The notes under the pieces are model-generated. The model was not told the DNA's origin. It worked only from the letters and a program-made list of their open reading frames with translations, and made no database searches. Below, piece after piece: positions 19,836 through 31,800 of a DNA stretch of 64,000 nucleotides (positions are counted from its first letter, which is position 1; every line of letters starts with the position of its first letter). Both the position numbers and the translations under genes were made by a program. The DNA comes from Apoderus coryli (Eukaryota > Arthropoda > Insecta > Coleoptera > Attelabidae), in contig OU452208.1 in assembly GCA_911728435.2 (NCBI GenBank), positions 9,238,001 to 9,302,000 of the forward strand, read 5' to 3'.

Positions 19836-20416
19836 GATGGATTACTTCAGAAAATTAATATAATAATTAATACTTTAAAGGTGATTATTTAAATGGCAAC
19901 TAAAATAACGGCCTAGGACTGTTATTCTTAAAAGAATTTACCTAATGTTTACAGTATTCTGATTATTCAAAAGTTCCCTAGTAACCACATCGATATCATC
20001 ATTGTTTATTGTAAGTTTGACAGATTAAAATAAATGACTATATATTAAAAAAAAAATGTTTAATTTAGAAGAGAAGAACTTTAATTTGGAGTCCCTCCTA
20101 AATTAAACAAGCTCCCTTGTGTAGGTAAAAAACTTTAAAACGTTAACAACTATATCACACATGATTTCAATTGGTTCATTTTGCTAATATGTGTTTTGAT
20201 GATCCTTTTTGTTATGTTTAATGTCTTTAGGAGTAGTATAAAGACCGATTCTTGTATGTAGAAAATGCTCATGATAAAAATTAATATAGTACCCATTGGC
20301 CAGGTCGAATCATGAGTATTTAAAAAATTCACCACATTACTGTGGTGTATACATTTCTTTGTGTACGTTAACGAGGTTACACTGAAACCGTGTGCTTGTG
20401 TGAAGTTGCTTTGAAG

Positions 20417-20455
20417 AAGCTGAAGAAGGATGATCAGCAAAACGTTAGCTATTTT
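20417..20455 (+). ncRNA. Possible degenerate hammerhead
   Basis: AGCTGAAGAAGGATGATCAG then CAAAACGTTAGCT has a CUGANGA-like core (CTGAAGA), an AAAAC in place of GAAAC, a GTT triplet and flanking AGCT/AGCT that can pair. Stem II is weak. It is probably a relic of another hammerhead family, or chance. Confidence 0.3.
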
Positions 20456-21017
20456 AAATTTGATGCCGCCGGATTTATTGTTTCGATATGACTAACCTGT
20501 TTAAGGATTGAATATGTTATACAATTTACACTACAATATTACAAATATTTTAATTAATGTTTAATTTTATTTCTGAACATCTCTTTCTCTCTCGCTCTAA
20601 ATGATTAAATTAACTCATTGATTAATAGGCAATGCGGGCTTAGAATAAGAGTTGGTATTATACTTTAATATTAATAAATCTAAAAAACGGTCTTAACTGC
20701 AACCCATTTCTGACAAATTTACGTTAAGATATAATCTAAATAATAAAGTCAAATTATCATAAGAACGCAATCGCTGCAGGCTAAATTTCTTGAGCTTATA
20801 CACAAAACGCACGAAGACTACGACTACTACTTCGACCAAGTAGGTTATTTCAATGTATGTACGAGTATACTACATAGTCAGTGAGAAATACCGCAATATT
20901 TGGTTTAAAGTCTAAAATGTTAGTGTAAGTCATTTTTTTATATGTCAAAAATTGTTAAAACTAATTCAATAAAATTTGAAGTGCTTAAGTGGCGTTATAA
21001 TATATACAACTGTAACT

Positions 21018-22112
21018 ATATACACTGTGTCCAAGATAAGAATGAGATAGCATTGGAATCTTGGAAACGAAAGTAGTTACAATGTCGGTGAAAATAGAGA
21101 AAAGTTGTACAATTTAAACATCTTTTAAATTGTGTTTTCAAAAGGAAACTAACTTTAGCGGTTTTCAAGAATTTTTGAAAAAAAGATTTGTTACGATTTT
21201 AGTTTTTATTTATTTCTGACACTATTTTTACAGATATAAAAAAATTAAAACCACTTTATGATTGTTAATTCTTGAGGAGAAAAATACAGCATTTACAAAT
21301 TTGAAAAACCATCATCAACTTGGTTTTTTTAATATGGCCCTGGATTTTCAATTAAAAAATAGGTGGTATATCATACTTAATGGTTTAAACAAGTTTTCAG
21401 TGTTTTTAGCTGTAATTTAAAATGATTCAAGAAAAATCGCCATAGTTTAGCACTTATTTTGCGTAAGACCTTCATCTGAGAAAGACGTTTTTTTAATAAC
21501 TTCAAAAAGCACAGAAATTTCAACTAAATATAAACATCCTCGTATAGCATAAAATCTTGTACTGAGACAGAAATAAATTGTCAAATAATAATTAATAATT
21601 GCTAGTTTATAGACGAAAGAATGTTTTTACAAAACCTACAACTCTGCATTCTGCATTCAGTTACCAAACTATGCCGATTTTTCTTGAATAATTCTAAATA
21701 ACAGCTAAAAACACTGAAAACTTGTTTAAACCTTTACATGCTTTAAGTTTATCAATAAAAAATCCAGGGCCGTACTGGTAAAAACCAAGTTGATGCTGGT
21801 TTTTCAAAAACGAAACGTCGTAGTGAAAATTTGTAAACGCTATCTTATTATCCACAAAAAGTAACAATGAGAAAGTGCTTTTTATTGTATTATATCTGTA
21901 AATTAATGTGAGAAATAATAAAAAACTAAAATTGGAAAAAATCGATTTTTCAAAATTTCGCGAAAACGGTTAAAGTGAGTTTAGTTTTGAAAAAAACCAC
22001 TTAAAAGGTGTTTAAATTGTTCAAGTTTGTTCTAATTTAACCGACATTATAACTCCTACCGTTGCCAATATTCCAATGCTATCCCATTCTTATCTCGGTC
22101 AGAGTGTATAGT
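21018..22112. mobile_element. 1.1-kb foldback (palindromic) element
   Basis: The left arm, about 21018-21455, is mirrored by the right arm, about 21663-22112, with a spacer of about 200 bp. The ends are TATACACTGTGTCC... and ...GAGTGTATA. Mirrored internal landmarks include GATAGCATTGGAATCTTGG / TTCCAATGCTATCCC, GGTTTAAACAAGTTTTCAGT / ACTGAAAACTTGTTTAAACC and AACCATCATCAACTTGG / CCAAGTTGATGCTGG. No coding frame. It is flanked by TA, which fits a mariner-derived MITE. Half-copies are at 47099, 51895 and 59341. Confidence 0.9.
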
Positions 22113-22439
22113 TCTTAAGTGGAGATTCATTTCAGTAATAAAGAAATAACAGTAGAATCTCCACGAAATAAGTTTAGTAGAACAATAGTCAATTGAAGTA
22201 CCATCAGCCAAACATGTTTCGTAAGAAAACCTTTCAAGAGGGTTTTTTACAAATTAATATTGAGTTTTACTAATTAAACTATCTTAAAGTTATTATTAAC
22301 CAATGCCCTCCATATTTATATAATAAAATAGGTTTTCGTACAGATGTGCATGCTTTGAATTTGAGACACAAGGGCTTAATTTCTCCGCCAGCTCATCACA
22401 CTACACTTTTTCGTCGAGGCTTTACATATAACGTTTACG

Positions 22440-22925
22440 TTTACCACTAGAACAACGCAGAACAGTCAATTCTGAGTGGTACACAACCATTTGTTTGCCA
22501 GTTGTCTTCCAAGAAATCAGGAAAACCAACCGCCAAAGACGGATCACTCTTCACCACGACAATGCGAGCTCTGACACATCGGCTCAAACAACTGCATTTT
22601 TGAGCACACAAAACATCGATTTGATGAGTCATCCGCAGTATAGTCCTGACTTGGCACCGAATGACTTCTTTTTATTTTCGTACGTAAAAAACAAACTGAG
22701 AGGTCAACGTTTTTCGACACCTGAAGAAGCGGTTGCTGCATTCAGAATGCATGTTTTGGAGATACCTCAATCAGAGTGGCAAAAGTGCTTCGACAATTGG
22801 TTCAAACGCATGCAAAAGTGTATAGATCTTCATGGGGAATATTTCAAAAAAAAAATAAAGTGATTTTCGATGATTAATATTTGTTTTTGTTCTCTAATCC
22901 CGAAATATAAAAGGCTACCCTCGTA
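22440..22925 (+). pseudogene. Mariner transposase C-terminal part with 3' inverted repeat
   Basis: The frame 22495-22863 reads LPVVFQEIRKTNRQRRITLH, then HHDNASSDTSAQ, SPDLAPNDFFLFSYVKN, KLRGQRFSTPEEAV and a C-terminal MQKCIDLHGEYFKKK. HHD and the Asp of APND are separated by 34 residues, matching the DD34D signature. The frame extends upstream to 22444 (PLEQRRTVNSEWYT). The 3' terminal inverted repeat at 22892-22925 (AATCCCGAAATATAAAAGGC ...) is the reverse complement of the 5' repeat of the copy at 49716. The N-terminus and the first catalytic Asp are missing; HHDNASSD has D where relatives have H (SSHT). Confidence 0.94.
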
Positions 22926-22984
22926 TTTGTTTATTATTAAGATTTATAATGTATTATGTATATATTTATAAATGGCTATATATA

Positions 22985-23420
22985 ATAATAATAATATATT
23001 CTTTATTCAGAAGGTACAATGGTACATTGATTGCGTCTAAATATTAATTAATAAGTTAAAAAACAATATACACTAAAATCTCAAACAATAAAATCATATG
23101 AATTAAATAAAATCTAGAACATTAAAATAATTTGTATAAAATTAAATAATATCTTAAACAATAAAATCACATGTACAACATTCAATGAACTGTCCCCACA
23201 AGGTAACCGAGAAACTCCGAAACACCATAAAATGGGTTTACTGTGAGTAAATGCTTCAATTTGTTCTTAAATGAGATTATGTTTGAGGCATTTTTTATAT
23301 CCTCTGGTAGCATATTAAAGAAAGTAATACCAGAGTACATCGGTGACCTCTTGTAAAATTCCCTCCTTGGTCGTGAGTGATACAATTGATTTCTATTATA
23401 TAAGTCTATTTCTGCCAAGC
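22985..23420 (-). pseudogene. LINE C-terminal fragment with (TTA)n tail
   Basis: The frame 23418-23182 has NRNQLYHSRPRREFYKRSPM, then YSGITFFNMLPEDIKNAS and FKNKLKHLL, the usual C-terminal end of Jockey/CR1-like ORF2 (RSPMYSGI-x-FFN-x-LP). The 3' UTR and an ATTATTATTA tail (22983-22998 on this strand) follow. Everything upstream is lost. Confidence 0.82.
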
Positions 23421-24059
23421 TTAGGACTTGATGTTTTTTAAATTGTTTTCCTAGGTGTGTTTGTGGTTCTTTTATTATTCGTGTTATTATTATTTTTGTT
23501 ACGGGAAATATTTCCGATTTAGAATGTCATTTTATTTCGAACTACAATAAATAAATAAAAATAAAAAATTGTTTTTTTTTTGTTTTTATTATTCGATATG
23601 TGACATACCTACGCAGTTGAAATGTGATTGGCGTCTACAAAAATCAACCTGTATATAAATAAATAAAAAAGAAAGGTTCTGGTTCTTTTTGATAAAGCTG
23701 GTATTTTACATTATAGCGGTATGCATTGTAAAAAAACATGTATGCATATTGGTTTCCTCGGGTTTTCTTTAACATAAAAATTAAAATAAAAGAAGTATGT
23801 GTATTACCTTGTTTAGAATTATGAACAGAGTAGTAATAAAAAACAAAACTGTTCCCATGGGTGTCGTAATTACGGTTTCCAGTATAATAATTTCTGAGTT
23901 TATCTCTATACACCGATGGTATCAAGAAAAACACAAAAAACCGCTTCTATAAATTATAAATTTAGAATATATATACATAATAACAAGATTGCATAGGAAC
24001 AAATTAATGCAATACACACTAATTTTAAATGTAAACAAAAAATGTTATCTCAAATTCAT
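23421..24059. other. Spacer, nothing recognised
   Basis: The frame at 23644-23934 (minus) has no recognised motifs. Confidence 0.5.
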
Positions 24060-24805
24060 TTAAGGTTGTTTCTTTAGTTCCGAAAAACAGGGATCCTTAA
24101 CCTCATCGCACATTTTAGTCGGAACAGAGTCAATGCTATACACAAATCTTACTGGATTTATTTTACGAGTAAAAGGTATAGAATAACACTGGCTTTGAGT
24201 GCACCAGTCAAGCAGGACATCCAAATCATTCATCAAGACACAAGTTGAGGTAATCAGTGAATAAACCCTAAAATCATGAGCAAAGAGTAGGGAGCGACAT
24301 TTCACGCCATTAACAATAAAACACATAATTTAGAGGGGACCCAATACAGAATCCTGCGGCACTCCAGATGTTGTACGGATACTGCCGCACTTGAAACCAC
24401 GATAGTCCACATACAAGTTACGTTCATGGAGATAAGTAGATAGAAGTGTTAAAAGATTCACAGATAAACCAAATTCCGAGCAGAATTCCGTGGTCAAGCC
24501 TGTCAAAGGCTTTGGTAAAATCCATATAAATAACGTCGATCTGACCCGCAAGCTTTCCGCCAGAAACTGGCTCAACATTACGAGATTAGTAGCAGTGGCT
24601 CGTCCAGGAAAAATCCGTGCTGAATAGGCGTAATGATCCGCTTGACATGAAGTAACAAAATTTCATGCAATACGATCTCAAAAGGCTTGGAAAATTTCGA
24701 TTGTATGGCAATAGGTCGGTAGTTTCTAATATCTTGCTTATCACCGTTTTTGAAGATCCTTGACAGTCTCCAGAAATTCGAATACTCATCACATGTCAAT
24801 GACAA
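24060..24805 (-). pseudogene. Jockey-like reverse transcriptase core, frameshifted
   Basis: The minus strand gives, in order: RIFKNGDKQDIRNYRPIAIQ (24770-24700; NYRPI box), VIYMDFTKAFDRLDHGIL (about 24540-24485; catalytic Asp box), LSTYLHERNLYVDYRGFKCG then SGVPQDSVLGPL (24440-24330), SLLFAHDFRVYS (24297-24262), and YSIPFTRKINPVRFVYSID (24187-24132). The FADD catalytic box reads FAHD, so the enzyme is inactive. GVPQG reads GVPQD. Frameshifts occur near 24578 and 24330. The layout matches the fragment at 8449, so the two may be the same family. Confidence 0.92.
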
Positions 24806-25650
24806 ATTAAATAATCAGTTTAGCGAAGACATAAAGTTTGGTATGTAAATGAGACAAAAAATAAATTGATATTTTGATTTTGCAAATTGCAGTCGAAAAT
24901 CGGAAAAATGTATGAGATATCAAATTTTGGGCTACCATCAGAGACGTATTAACCCAGCCCCGGGCGTGCCCCATACCTTTATTGTATAGACTTTTTTATA
25001 AAGATTAAATCAAAAGCAAGCGATTTTTAATGAAGTGTATTTTAATTGTCTATTGGTGAAATTTTGATGGTGTGGTTATATACATTTTTTCTCTTTTACA
25101 TTTTGCACCTATGGTACTGATAAAATAAGAAACAAATTCAAAGAAATATTCAAATTTTATTTCACCTTCATTGGTTGTTAAAATTTTTTGCTGTCAACAA
25201 TGCCTTTATGGCAAAGGAAGAACAATAATAAAAAAATTTAAAAATACTCGTATTTATGTGTTCTGTGGTCAGTGCATCTTTCCATTTTAAATTTTTCGAC
25301 ACAGAAAACCTGTTGTGTAAGTGTTTGGATTACATTTCTCTCTGTTTTTGTTTTATTTATTTATTTATTTTTGTTAAGTTGCATTGTATAATAGTTTTAT
25401 CTGTATATGCTTCATACATTCGTTGTATAAATTAAGAAACACACAACGTTTGATTTTATATATATATATATTTTTGTCTTTTATATGTATACGTATTTAG
25501 ATGTCTTTTTGTTTAGTCGTTTGTGTGTACATCGTGTGGTTTATATGTCTGAACTATCTTGATGTGTCATACTTTTTTCTGATAATATTTAATTTCTATA
25601 TCAAAGCCATAAATACCATTGTAATTTGAATATATTGTATACCTATTGTA
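24806..25650. other. AT-rich spacer, nothing recognised
   Basis: Short TTTA/TATA runs (25355-25372, 25457-25472) only. Confidence 0.5.
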
Positions 25651-25653
25651 GTT

Positions 25654-25695
25654 GAGCCCTGAGGATGGTAATAAACATTACCGAAACGTCGGCAT
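25654..25695 (+). ncRNA. Hammerhead ribozyme, type I, CUGAGGA core variant
   Basis: Core CTGAGGA (25659-25665; position 7 of the CUGANGA core is free, so G is tolerated) and GAAAC (25683-25687). Stem II is a perfect GGTAAT (25667-25672) / ATTACC (25677-25682) with loop AAAC. The cleavage triplet is GTC (25688-25690). Stem I is GCC (25656-25658) with GGC (25691-25693). Stem III is the minimal palindrome ACGT. The flanking sequence differs from the 19.7-kb family, so this is a different retroelement family. Confidence 0.78.
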
Positions 25696-25699
25696 AAAA

Positions 25700-27564
25700 T
25701 AAATTGGTTTTTCTTACCATTGGCTAAAACCGATTTTTAATTTACGTCATCTTTGTATTATTAAAATTTTAAGGTACAATACAAGCCAAAGAGATTGCAA
25801 AGAAATGCACCTATTTTTTCGAGTTGTCTCCAGGAAAATACCAATTTCTTTCACAGGACACAAGATACTGCCAATTTCCTGAACTATATCTAAAGAAATT
25901 ACCTGTGTAGTCTTTACTGTGTGGTCAATTTAAAAAGGTTACAATACATGCCGACATTTTAAAATAATTATTAATGTTTTACTTTCAGTGTATTTGAAAA
26001 AAAACAACGAGTTCTGAAATCAAAATAATCTGAGTAAAGACGCCGAGAATACAAACAAACTAAATTGACAGTTTATATAATTAAAAACAGTGATAGTGAA
26101 TATAGTTTAACACCACCTAGGCAATTTAATAAGTACTTTTAAATCATCGTATTTAGGCTTACGCAAACACGGCGAGTATAGGTAAGTTTCGAAAAACAAA
26201 TATTTTCCTGAAAATTATGATGTTTAATTTATTCAAAAACACACTATTGAAGCATACTGTAGTCGTAGAAAAAGTTAGTGTGAAACTCGCATGAAATGAC
26301 AATTTCTACTCGTATAATTTGCAGCATGAGCAGCAGGCGAGTGCTGCAAACGATCATACTCGTAGGAAATATATGTCATTTCATGTTCGTTGCACAATAG
26401 ACCATACTAGACATGGAGCTTATGAACAAAACAGAAACATTTCAACTCAGTAGTGTTATAATGTAAAAAAAAAGGTTAAAATCAAAGCATTAACATCAAG
26501 GTTCTTTGATTTTTACCTGTGGTATAGTTGATGTAAGTCCCTACCTGAATTTCTTTTACAAGATCCCCGAGGCCAAAACTCATTTAGATAAGTGGCAGTT
26601 TGAAATGGTAATATACACACTATCATCGAGAATGCAACAGAACAAAAAAAATGACTATACTTCTTGTTTGTTAAAATTGAGCGTTTCCGAGAGGTTGAAG
26701 GCTAATTATTAGACGGTTGCGGGACTTTGGGGCACCAAGATAACGTGCTCTGAAATAATGGAACTGTTATACTCTAGCCATCTTTCGCAATTAATGGAAT
26801 GTAAGAGGAATGTTTATTTACGCCAGTATCGCCAGAGAAATGATTTGTACATGTTCTAGTTCTGCTTTAAGGCTTTTGTTGAAATCTTTATTAAGATTAT
26901 CTTTTTTTTTGCTTTTGTTTATTACAAAATGACTTAATTACATAACTTGAGACTTTATGAAACTATTAGAATGTTATTAATTAATATTTGGCTTTTAGAA
27001 AAAAAAATGTGTAAAGGCACTCATTTTTTTTAACTAGTTGTAATAACTACTATGGAAAAAACAAATTTTACCACTGTCAAAATTGCTGCAGTGTTATGAT
27101 TTTATTTAAATGGAATTTTAAAAATTGAAAATATATGTTTCAATATTTAAAAAGAAAGCTTTGGTACATTTCGAAGATCAAGAGAACAATAATATGTATG
27201 ATCTTAGCGAACTAATGGGGATTACAATTTTAGGAGTAATTAAAAATAATGTATGAAACACATAGTTTTCTTGACTTCATTCATATAACTTGACCACTTT
27301 GAGCTGTGAACTATGGACTATTTTTCAAAGTTAATTGAAAATAACCCTAACTTCTCCAACCGAAATATAACGGACAAAATAGGCATCGCAAAAATATCTG
27401 CGTAACGAATTTTGAAAAAAAAAATATTGAACTTGAAAAAATATTGAGATCTTTACCCATATGCGCGCCAATGATAAACATAAAATTCTTAATTGCATGT
27501 CAAAAAATGCGGTATAAGTACCTCTCCGAACCCACCAAGTTTCATTTGCATATCTCGACCAGTT
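25700..27564. other. AT-rich spacer, nothing recognised
   Basis: One 68-codon frame (26506-26712) has no recognised features. No repeats that I could tie to a family. Confidence 0.5.
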
Positions 27565-27745
27565 TCAGAGCAATCAAATCAAATTCAAATCAAATCAAAT
27601 TCTTTATTTGCCATAGAATGTAATACATTACATTGTCGGCTCGTCAAAATAATAATAAAAATCAAACAGAATAACAGTTACATAATATTACAACCATCAC
27701 AGCGACAAAAGAAACAATCAATAATTTAAAAATAAATAAATCATC
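27565..27745 (-). mobile_element. Probable LINE 3' end with (ATTTG)n-type tail
   Basis: On the minus strand, AGAATTTGATTTGATTTGAA (27605-27570) ends a short segment containing an AATAAAGAA-like signal, as in insect LINE 3' ends with microsatellite tails. No coding part remains. The assignment is tentative. Confidence 0.4.
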
Positions 27746-28033
27746 AGTTTTTAAGAAAAACGTTAATTCATAGTGGCTCGGAAACGAAGCATTTGCGGAC
27801 ATATAGCAGAATCACCCCCTGAAATTTGTCGCACTAACACCATGTATATTGGATTTTTATTCAATAAAGAATTTTGTGGAGATGTCGGTACTAGTTTGCT
27901 TTGTCATTTAAACATTTTGCATTTAAGGCAACTGATACGCGTCGTAACCATTATGGTTAATTGGTTTCTTTAGTTCGCTTCTGTTTAAATTTCGTACTTA
28001 ATTTGGGTTCTTCTTGAAACACCCCATATACCA

Positions 28034-29547
28034 TGTACCAGGAACACATAAGTTTGAAGAGGTGAATTTAAAGTATCAGGAGAGACACATTCTGCTAAAT
28101 TTCTCTTTTCAAAAAATCTCGATTTCGTACCAGGAACACATAAGTTTGAAGAGGTGAATTTAAAGTATCAGGAGAGCCACATTCTGCTAAATTTGTCTTT
28201 TCTAAAAATCTCGATTTCGTACCAGGAACACATAAGTTTGAAGAGGTGAATTTAAAGTATCAGGAGAGACACATTCTGCTAAATTTGTCTTTTCTAAAAA
28301 TCTCGATTTCGCACCAGGAACACATAAGTTTGAAGAGGTGAATTTAAAGTATCAGGAGAGCCACATTTTGCTAAATTTGTCTTTTCTAAAAATCTCGATT
28401 TCGTACCAGGAACGCATAAGTTTGAAGAGGTGAATTTAAAGTATCAGGAAAGCCACATTCTGCTAAATTTGTCTTTTCTAAAAATCTCGATTTCGTACCA
28501 GGAACACATAAGTTTGAAGAGGTGAATTTAAAGTATCAGGAGAGCCACATTTTGCTAAATTTGTCTTTTCTAAAAATCTCGATTTCGTACCAGGAACACA
28601 TAAGTTTGAAGAGGTGAATTTAAAGTATCAGGAGAGCCACATTTTGCTAAATTTGTCTTTTATAAAAATCTCGATTTCGTACCAGGAACACATAAGTTTG
28701 AAGAGGTGAATGTTAAGTATTAGGAGCAGCCACATTATGTTAAAATTTCATTTTCTATAAATCACGATTTCGTACCAGGAACACATAAGTTTGAAGAGGT
28801 GAATTTAAAGTATCAGGAGAGCCACATTCTGCTAAATTTGTCTTTTCTAAAAATCTCGATTTCGTACCAGGAACACATAAGTTTGAAGAGGTGAATTTAA
28901 AGTATCAAGAGAGCCACATTCTGCTAAATTTGTCTTTTCTAAAAATCTCGATTTCGTACCAGGAACACATAGGTTTGAAGAGGTGAATTTAAAGTATCAG
29001 GAGAGCCACATTCTGCTAAATTTGTCTTTTCTAAAAATCTCGATTTCGTACCAGGAACACATAAGTTTGAAGAGTTGAATTTAAAGTATCAGGAGAGACA
29101 CATTCTGCTAAATTTGTCTTTTCTAAAAATCTCGATTTTGTACTAGGAACACATAAGTTTGAAGAGGTGAATTTAAAGTATTAGGAGAGACACATTCTGC
29201 TAAATTTGTCTTTTCTAAAAATCTCGATTTTGTACCAGGAACACATAAGTTTGAAGAGGTGAATTTAAAGTATCAGGAGAGCCACATTCTGCTAAATTTG
29301 TCTTTTCTAAAAATCTCGATTTTGTACCAGGAACACATAAGTTTGAAGAGGTGAATGCCAAGTATTAGGAGCAGCCAATGTGAATGTGAAATCACGATTT
29401 CGTACCAGGAACACATAAGTTTGAAGAGGTGAATTTAAAGTATCAGGAGAGCCACATTCTGCTAAATTTGTCTTTTCTAAAAATCTCGATTTCGTACCAG
29501 GAACACATAAGTTTGAAGAGGTGAATTTAAAGTATCAGGAGAGCCAC
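28034..29547 (+). repeat. Satellite array B, 92-bp monomer (about 16 copies)
   Basis: The same family as array A: start points at 28051, 28143, 28235, 28327 and 28419 give a strict 92-bp period. Almost all copies are of one class (TTTGAAGAGGTGAATTTAAA ... CTAAATTTGTCTTTTC). Two copies are aberrant: one near 28695-28785 (GTTAAGTATTAGGAGCAGCC), and one near 29340-29405 with the same GCAGCC variant and an internal deletion. The array starts abruptly after CCATATACCAT and ends at GAGCCAC/GTATTTTC. Confidence 0.97.
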
Positions 29548-29699
29548 GTATTTTCTGTGTACTTTTTCTATAAAATATCACTGTATATCTACAACAAAGT
29601 GATCTGATTTTTACTTTCCCGCACAGGGTGAGATAAAGACGGATATAACGATTTTGAAGTTCCTTGAGACGATTAAGACCATTTCCAGATGGAAGTCTG

Positions 29700-30110
29700 T
29701 CTGTGTGTCTGTATGTGCTATACAGCGATAGGTTACTTTTGATATTTGCCTCCATAATTCTCGACAAAATTGCGTTTAAAATTTCACCTGTTTGGTAGTT
29801 GGAACCTATAACTCTTATTAGAATATAATACAGTAATTTTTTGATAAAGGATTTTTGGTGTCATTGGCAGAGCGTGCGCTTCGCATGCGGAAGGTTATGG
29901 GTTCGAATCCCAGCTCTGGCAATATTGTTTTTCTAATTTTTCAATAAAGTAGTTAGATTGTTACGTTAGTTTATTGGAAATTATGAAAATAATACAATTA
30001 TAATAATAATAATTATGAAAATACTCTTTCGTTACCAAGGTCATATATTTTTGATTATATCTATTATATATTGTCGGGAAAGTTTTGGGGCGACACAACG
30101 GATTTTTTTT
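29700..30110 (+). mobile_element. tRNA-derived SINE-like repeat, copy 1
   Basis: It shares its whole length with 42330-42665: CAGCGATAGGTTACTTTTGA, GGTAGTTGGAACCTATAACT, a central tRNA-like segment, AATAAAGTAGTTAG, and an end with GTCGGGAAAGTTTTGGGG then CGACACAAC. Unlike a classical SINE, the tRNA-like part is central, with conserved sequence on both sides. Confidence 0.8.
29851..29921 (+). tRNA. tRNA-Ala(CGC)-like pseudogene inside the SINE-like repeat
   Basis: D-arm-like TCATTGGCAGAGC, anticodon arm GTGCGCTTCGCATGCG (anticodon CGC), variable region, and T-arm GGGTTCGAATCCC with a perfect B box. The 5' side (ATTTTTG) cannot pair with the expected 3' acceptor side CTCTGGC, so it is a tRNA relic, not a working tRNA. 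A/B-box positions could drive Pol III transcription of the repeat. Confidence 0.75.
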
Positions 30111-31335
30111 TATATAAAACCTCGATACCAAAAAGCTTTATTACAATCAAATATAGTAAAGTGCTACAAGAAAGCCTAAAAATATACCAAGTGCCCCACA
30201 AGATTTTTTTTGTGATAACAATTTTACGAACGACCCACTAATAAAACAAACCACACCATCTTAATTTATCTGAAAAACGTCTACATGAAAACGTGTCCCC
30301 GGTTATGAGTTATCTAGAATAAAAAATAAATAAGTAAAATAATTTAGATAAATCGAGTAAGTTTTCAATAAAATTTCAATAAGAAAGCTTCTAATTTGGA
30401 AAACCCTGTACGTCGTCAAATCTAGTTTTGTATAATTAAAATCAATTCCAACAGTTCAAAAATCTCGATTTGAGACATACAATTAGTTGAAATATTATTA
30501 TTTTTATAGTAAATTTATTACTAGAAAGTTTAGTATTTTAATATAAATTCTAAGCTTTTTAAAACTTAAAATATGATTATTAAATATTTGAAATACTTAA
30601 TTAGTTGTCGTAAATTATATTTTTAATAGGTATTAAATACATTTTAAAATTGAAAACCTTTTGAAGTTCTACTTAGTTGCTTTATACAAATTATTCAAAA
30701 CAGCTTTTACGATATTATGGTATTTAGCTTTATTAAAAACTGTTAGTGGAATCTAATTAAAAACTATATACATAAAAGTAATAAACGAATACATAAATAA
30801 AATTCCTATTTCGATATAGATATAGAGTCTGTTCTGTCTGCCAAAGATGGAATTTTTTAATATTCATCATATAGCTGCTTTGAAATTTGGATCATGTCTG
30901 AAATAAACAGATTTTTAATAAAATAATTTTTTAAATTGTTTCGTGCATAACTTTGGAAAATTTATAGCGTCTTCATGAGAGCATACATGGTGGTCTCAAC
31001 TACGCGTTATGTTATAGAGCAAACCAATAAAAACAACATAATATCAGTGGTATATAATCCTTTTTGATACCAAACATAGCAAATTTGAAAATGTACTTAG
31101 CAGCTGACTAATAACAGTATTAAGTACCTACTTTCTCGTTACTTATCAATGCTAGTATTTTGTTTATTTAACTTATCGCCTTACCTGTCCCAATACATAG
31201 AAAAATATTAGGATTTCTCACATAACGATCGAAAAAATGCTGTTGAACATTTTGGCATGACCAGAATGCTTAAAATGAAGCCACTGTGAGAAGATTAATG
31301 AAAAAGTTAGAGCAAACTGCTCTGTTAAGGCAATG
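30111..31335. other. AT-rich spacer, nothing recognised
   Basis: No supported features. Confidence 0.5.
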
Positions 31336-31339
31336 AAAA

Positions 31340-31800
31340 CAGAAACAGGCGCTTGTCTTGATCGTTCGACTGAAAATATCGCAGTAAGGAAAACCCAACC
31401 ACATCAATTCGGCATAGAGCTCAGGAAATTGGTGTGTTCACAACTACTATGCATCGAATTTTAACAATAGATTTGAAACTTCATGCGTACAAAGCTAATT
31501 GACTCAAGAACGGGCAGCGAAGAGTGCTTTATGATTAAATTTGGAACAACAATTTTTCAAATAAAATCATCTTTAGTGACGAGGGACATTTTCATCTTGA
31601 TGGTTTCGTCAATCGACAAAATTGTCGCATTTCTGGTTACAAAAATCCACGAGTGATTGTTGAGAAACAGAGGAATCCAAAAAAAGTATACTGTTTGGTG
31701 TGCATTTTGCGCGGGAGATATCATCGGCCCAATTATCTTCGAAAATGCAGTTCGTCATGTTTAATGAGTGGTGTTCGCTGTTGCGAATTTTTTTGGTAAG
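31340..31800 (+). pseudogene. DUF4817/DDE-type transposase relic, copy 2
   Basis: A decayed plus-strand reading: QEIGVSTTTMHRILTIDLKL (31418-31480; helix-turn-helix end), then QERAAKSALR, IIFSDEGHFHLDGFVNRQNC (31563-31625; first catalytic Asp region), GYKNPRVIVEKQRNPKKVY (31635-31690), and VWCAFCAGDIIGPIIFENAV (31696-31755). It is broken by frameshifts and stops. It matches the same family as 7195-7836 and keeps the segment that copy lacks. The C-terminal part is missing, but is represented by 40015-40321. Confidence 0.86.

Noticed and set aside
20150..20440. 96-codon minus-strand frame, considered as a Penelope C-terminus near a hammerhead-like motif
   Set aside because: No GIY-YIG or other family motif could be read in any frame.
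22200..22240. Hammerhead 3' half on the minus strand (GAAACATGTTTGGC)
   Set aside because: No CUGANGA core or stem II lies upstream on that strand; probably a fragment at best.
29851..29921. Functional tRNA-Ala gene
   Set aside because: The acceptor stem cannot form, and the segment is part of a dispersed repeat with a second copy at 42437.
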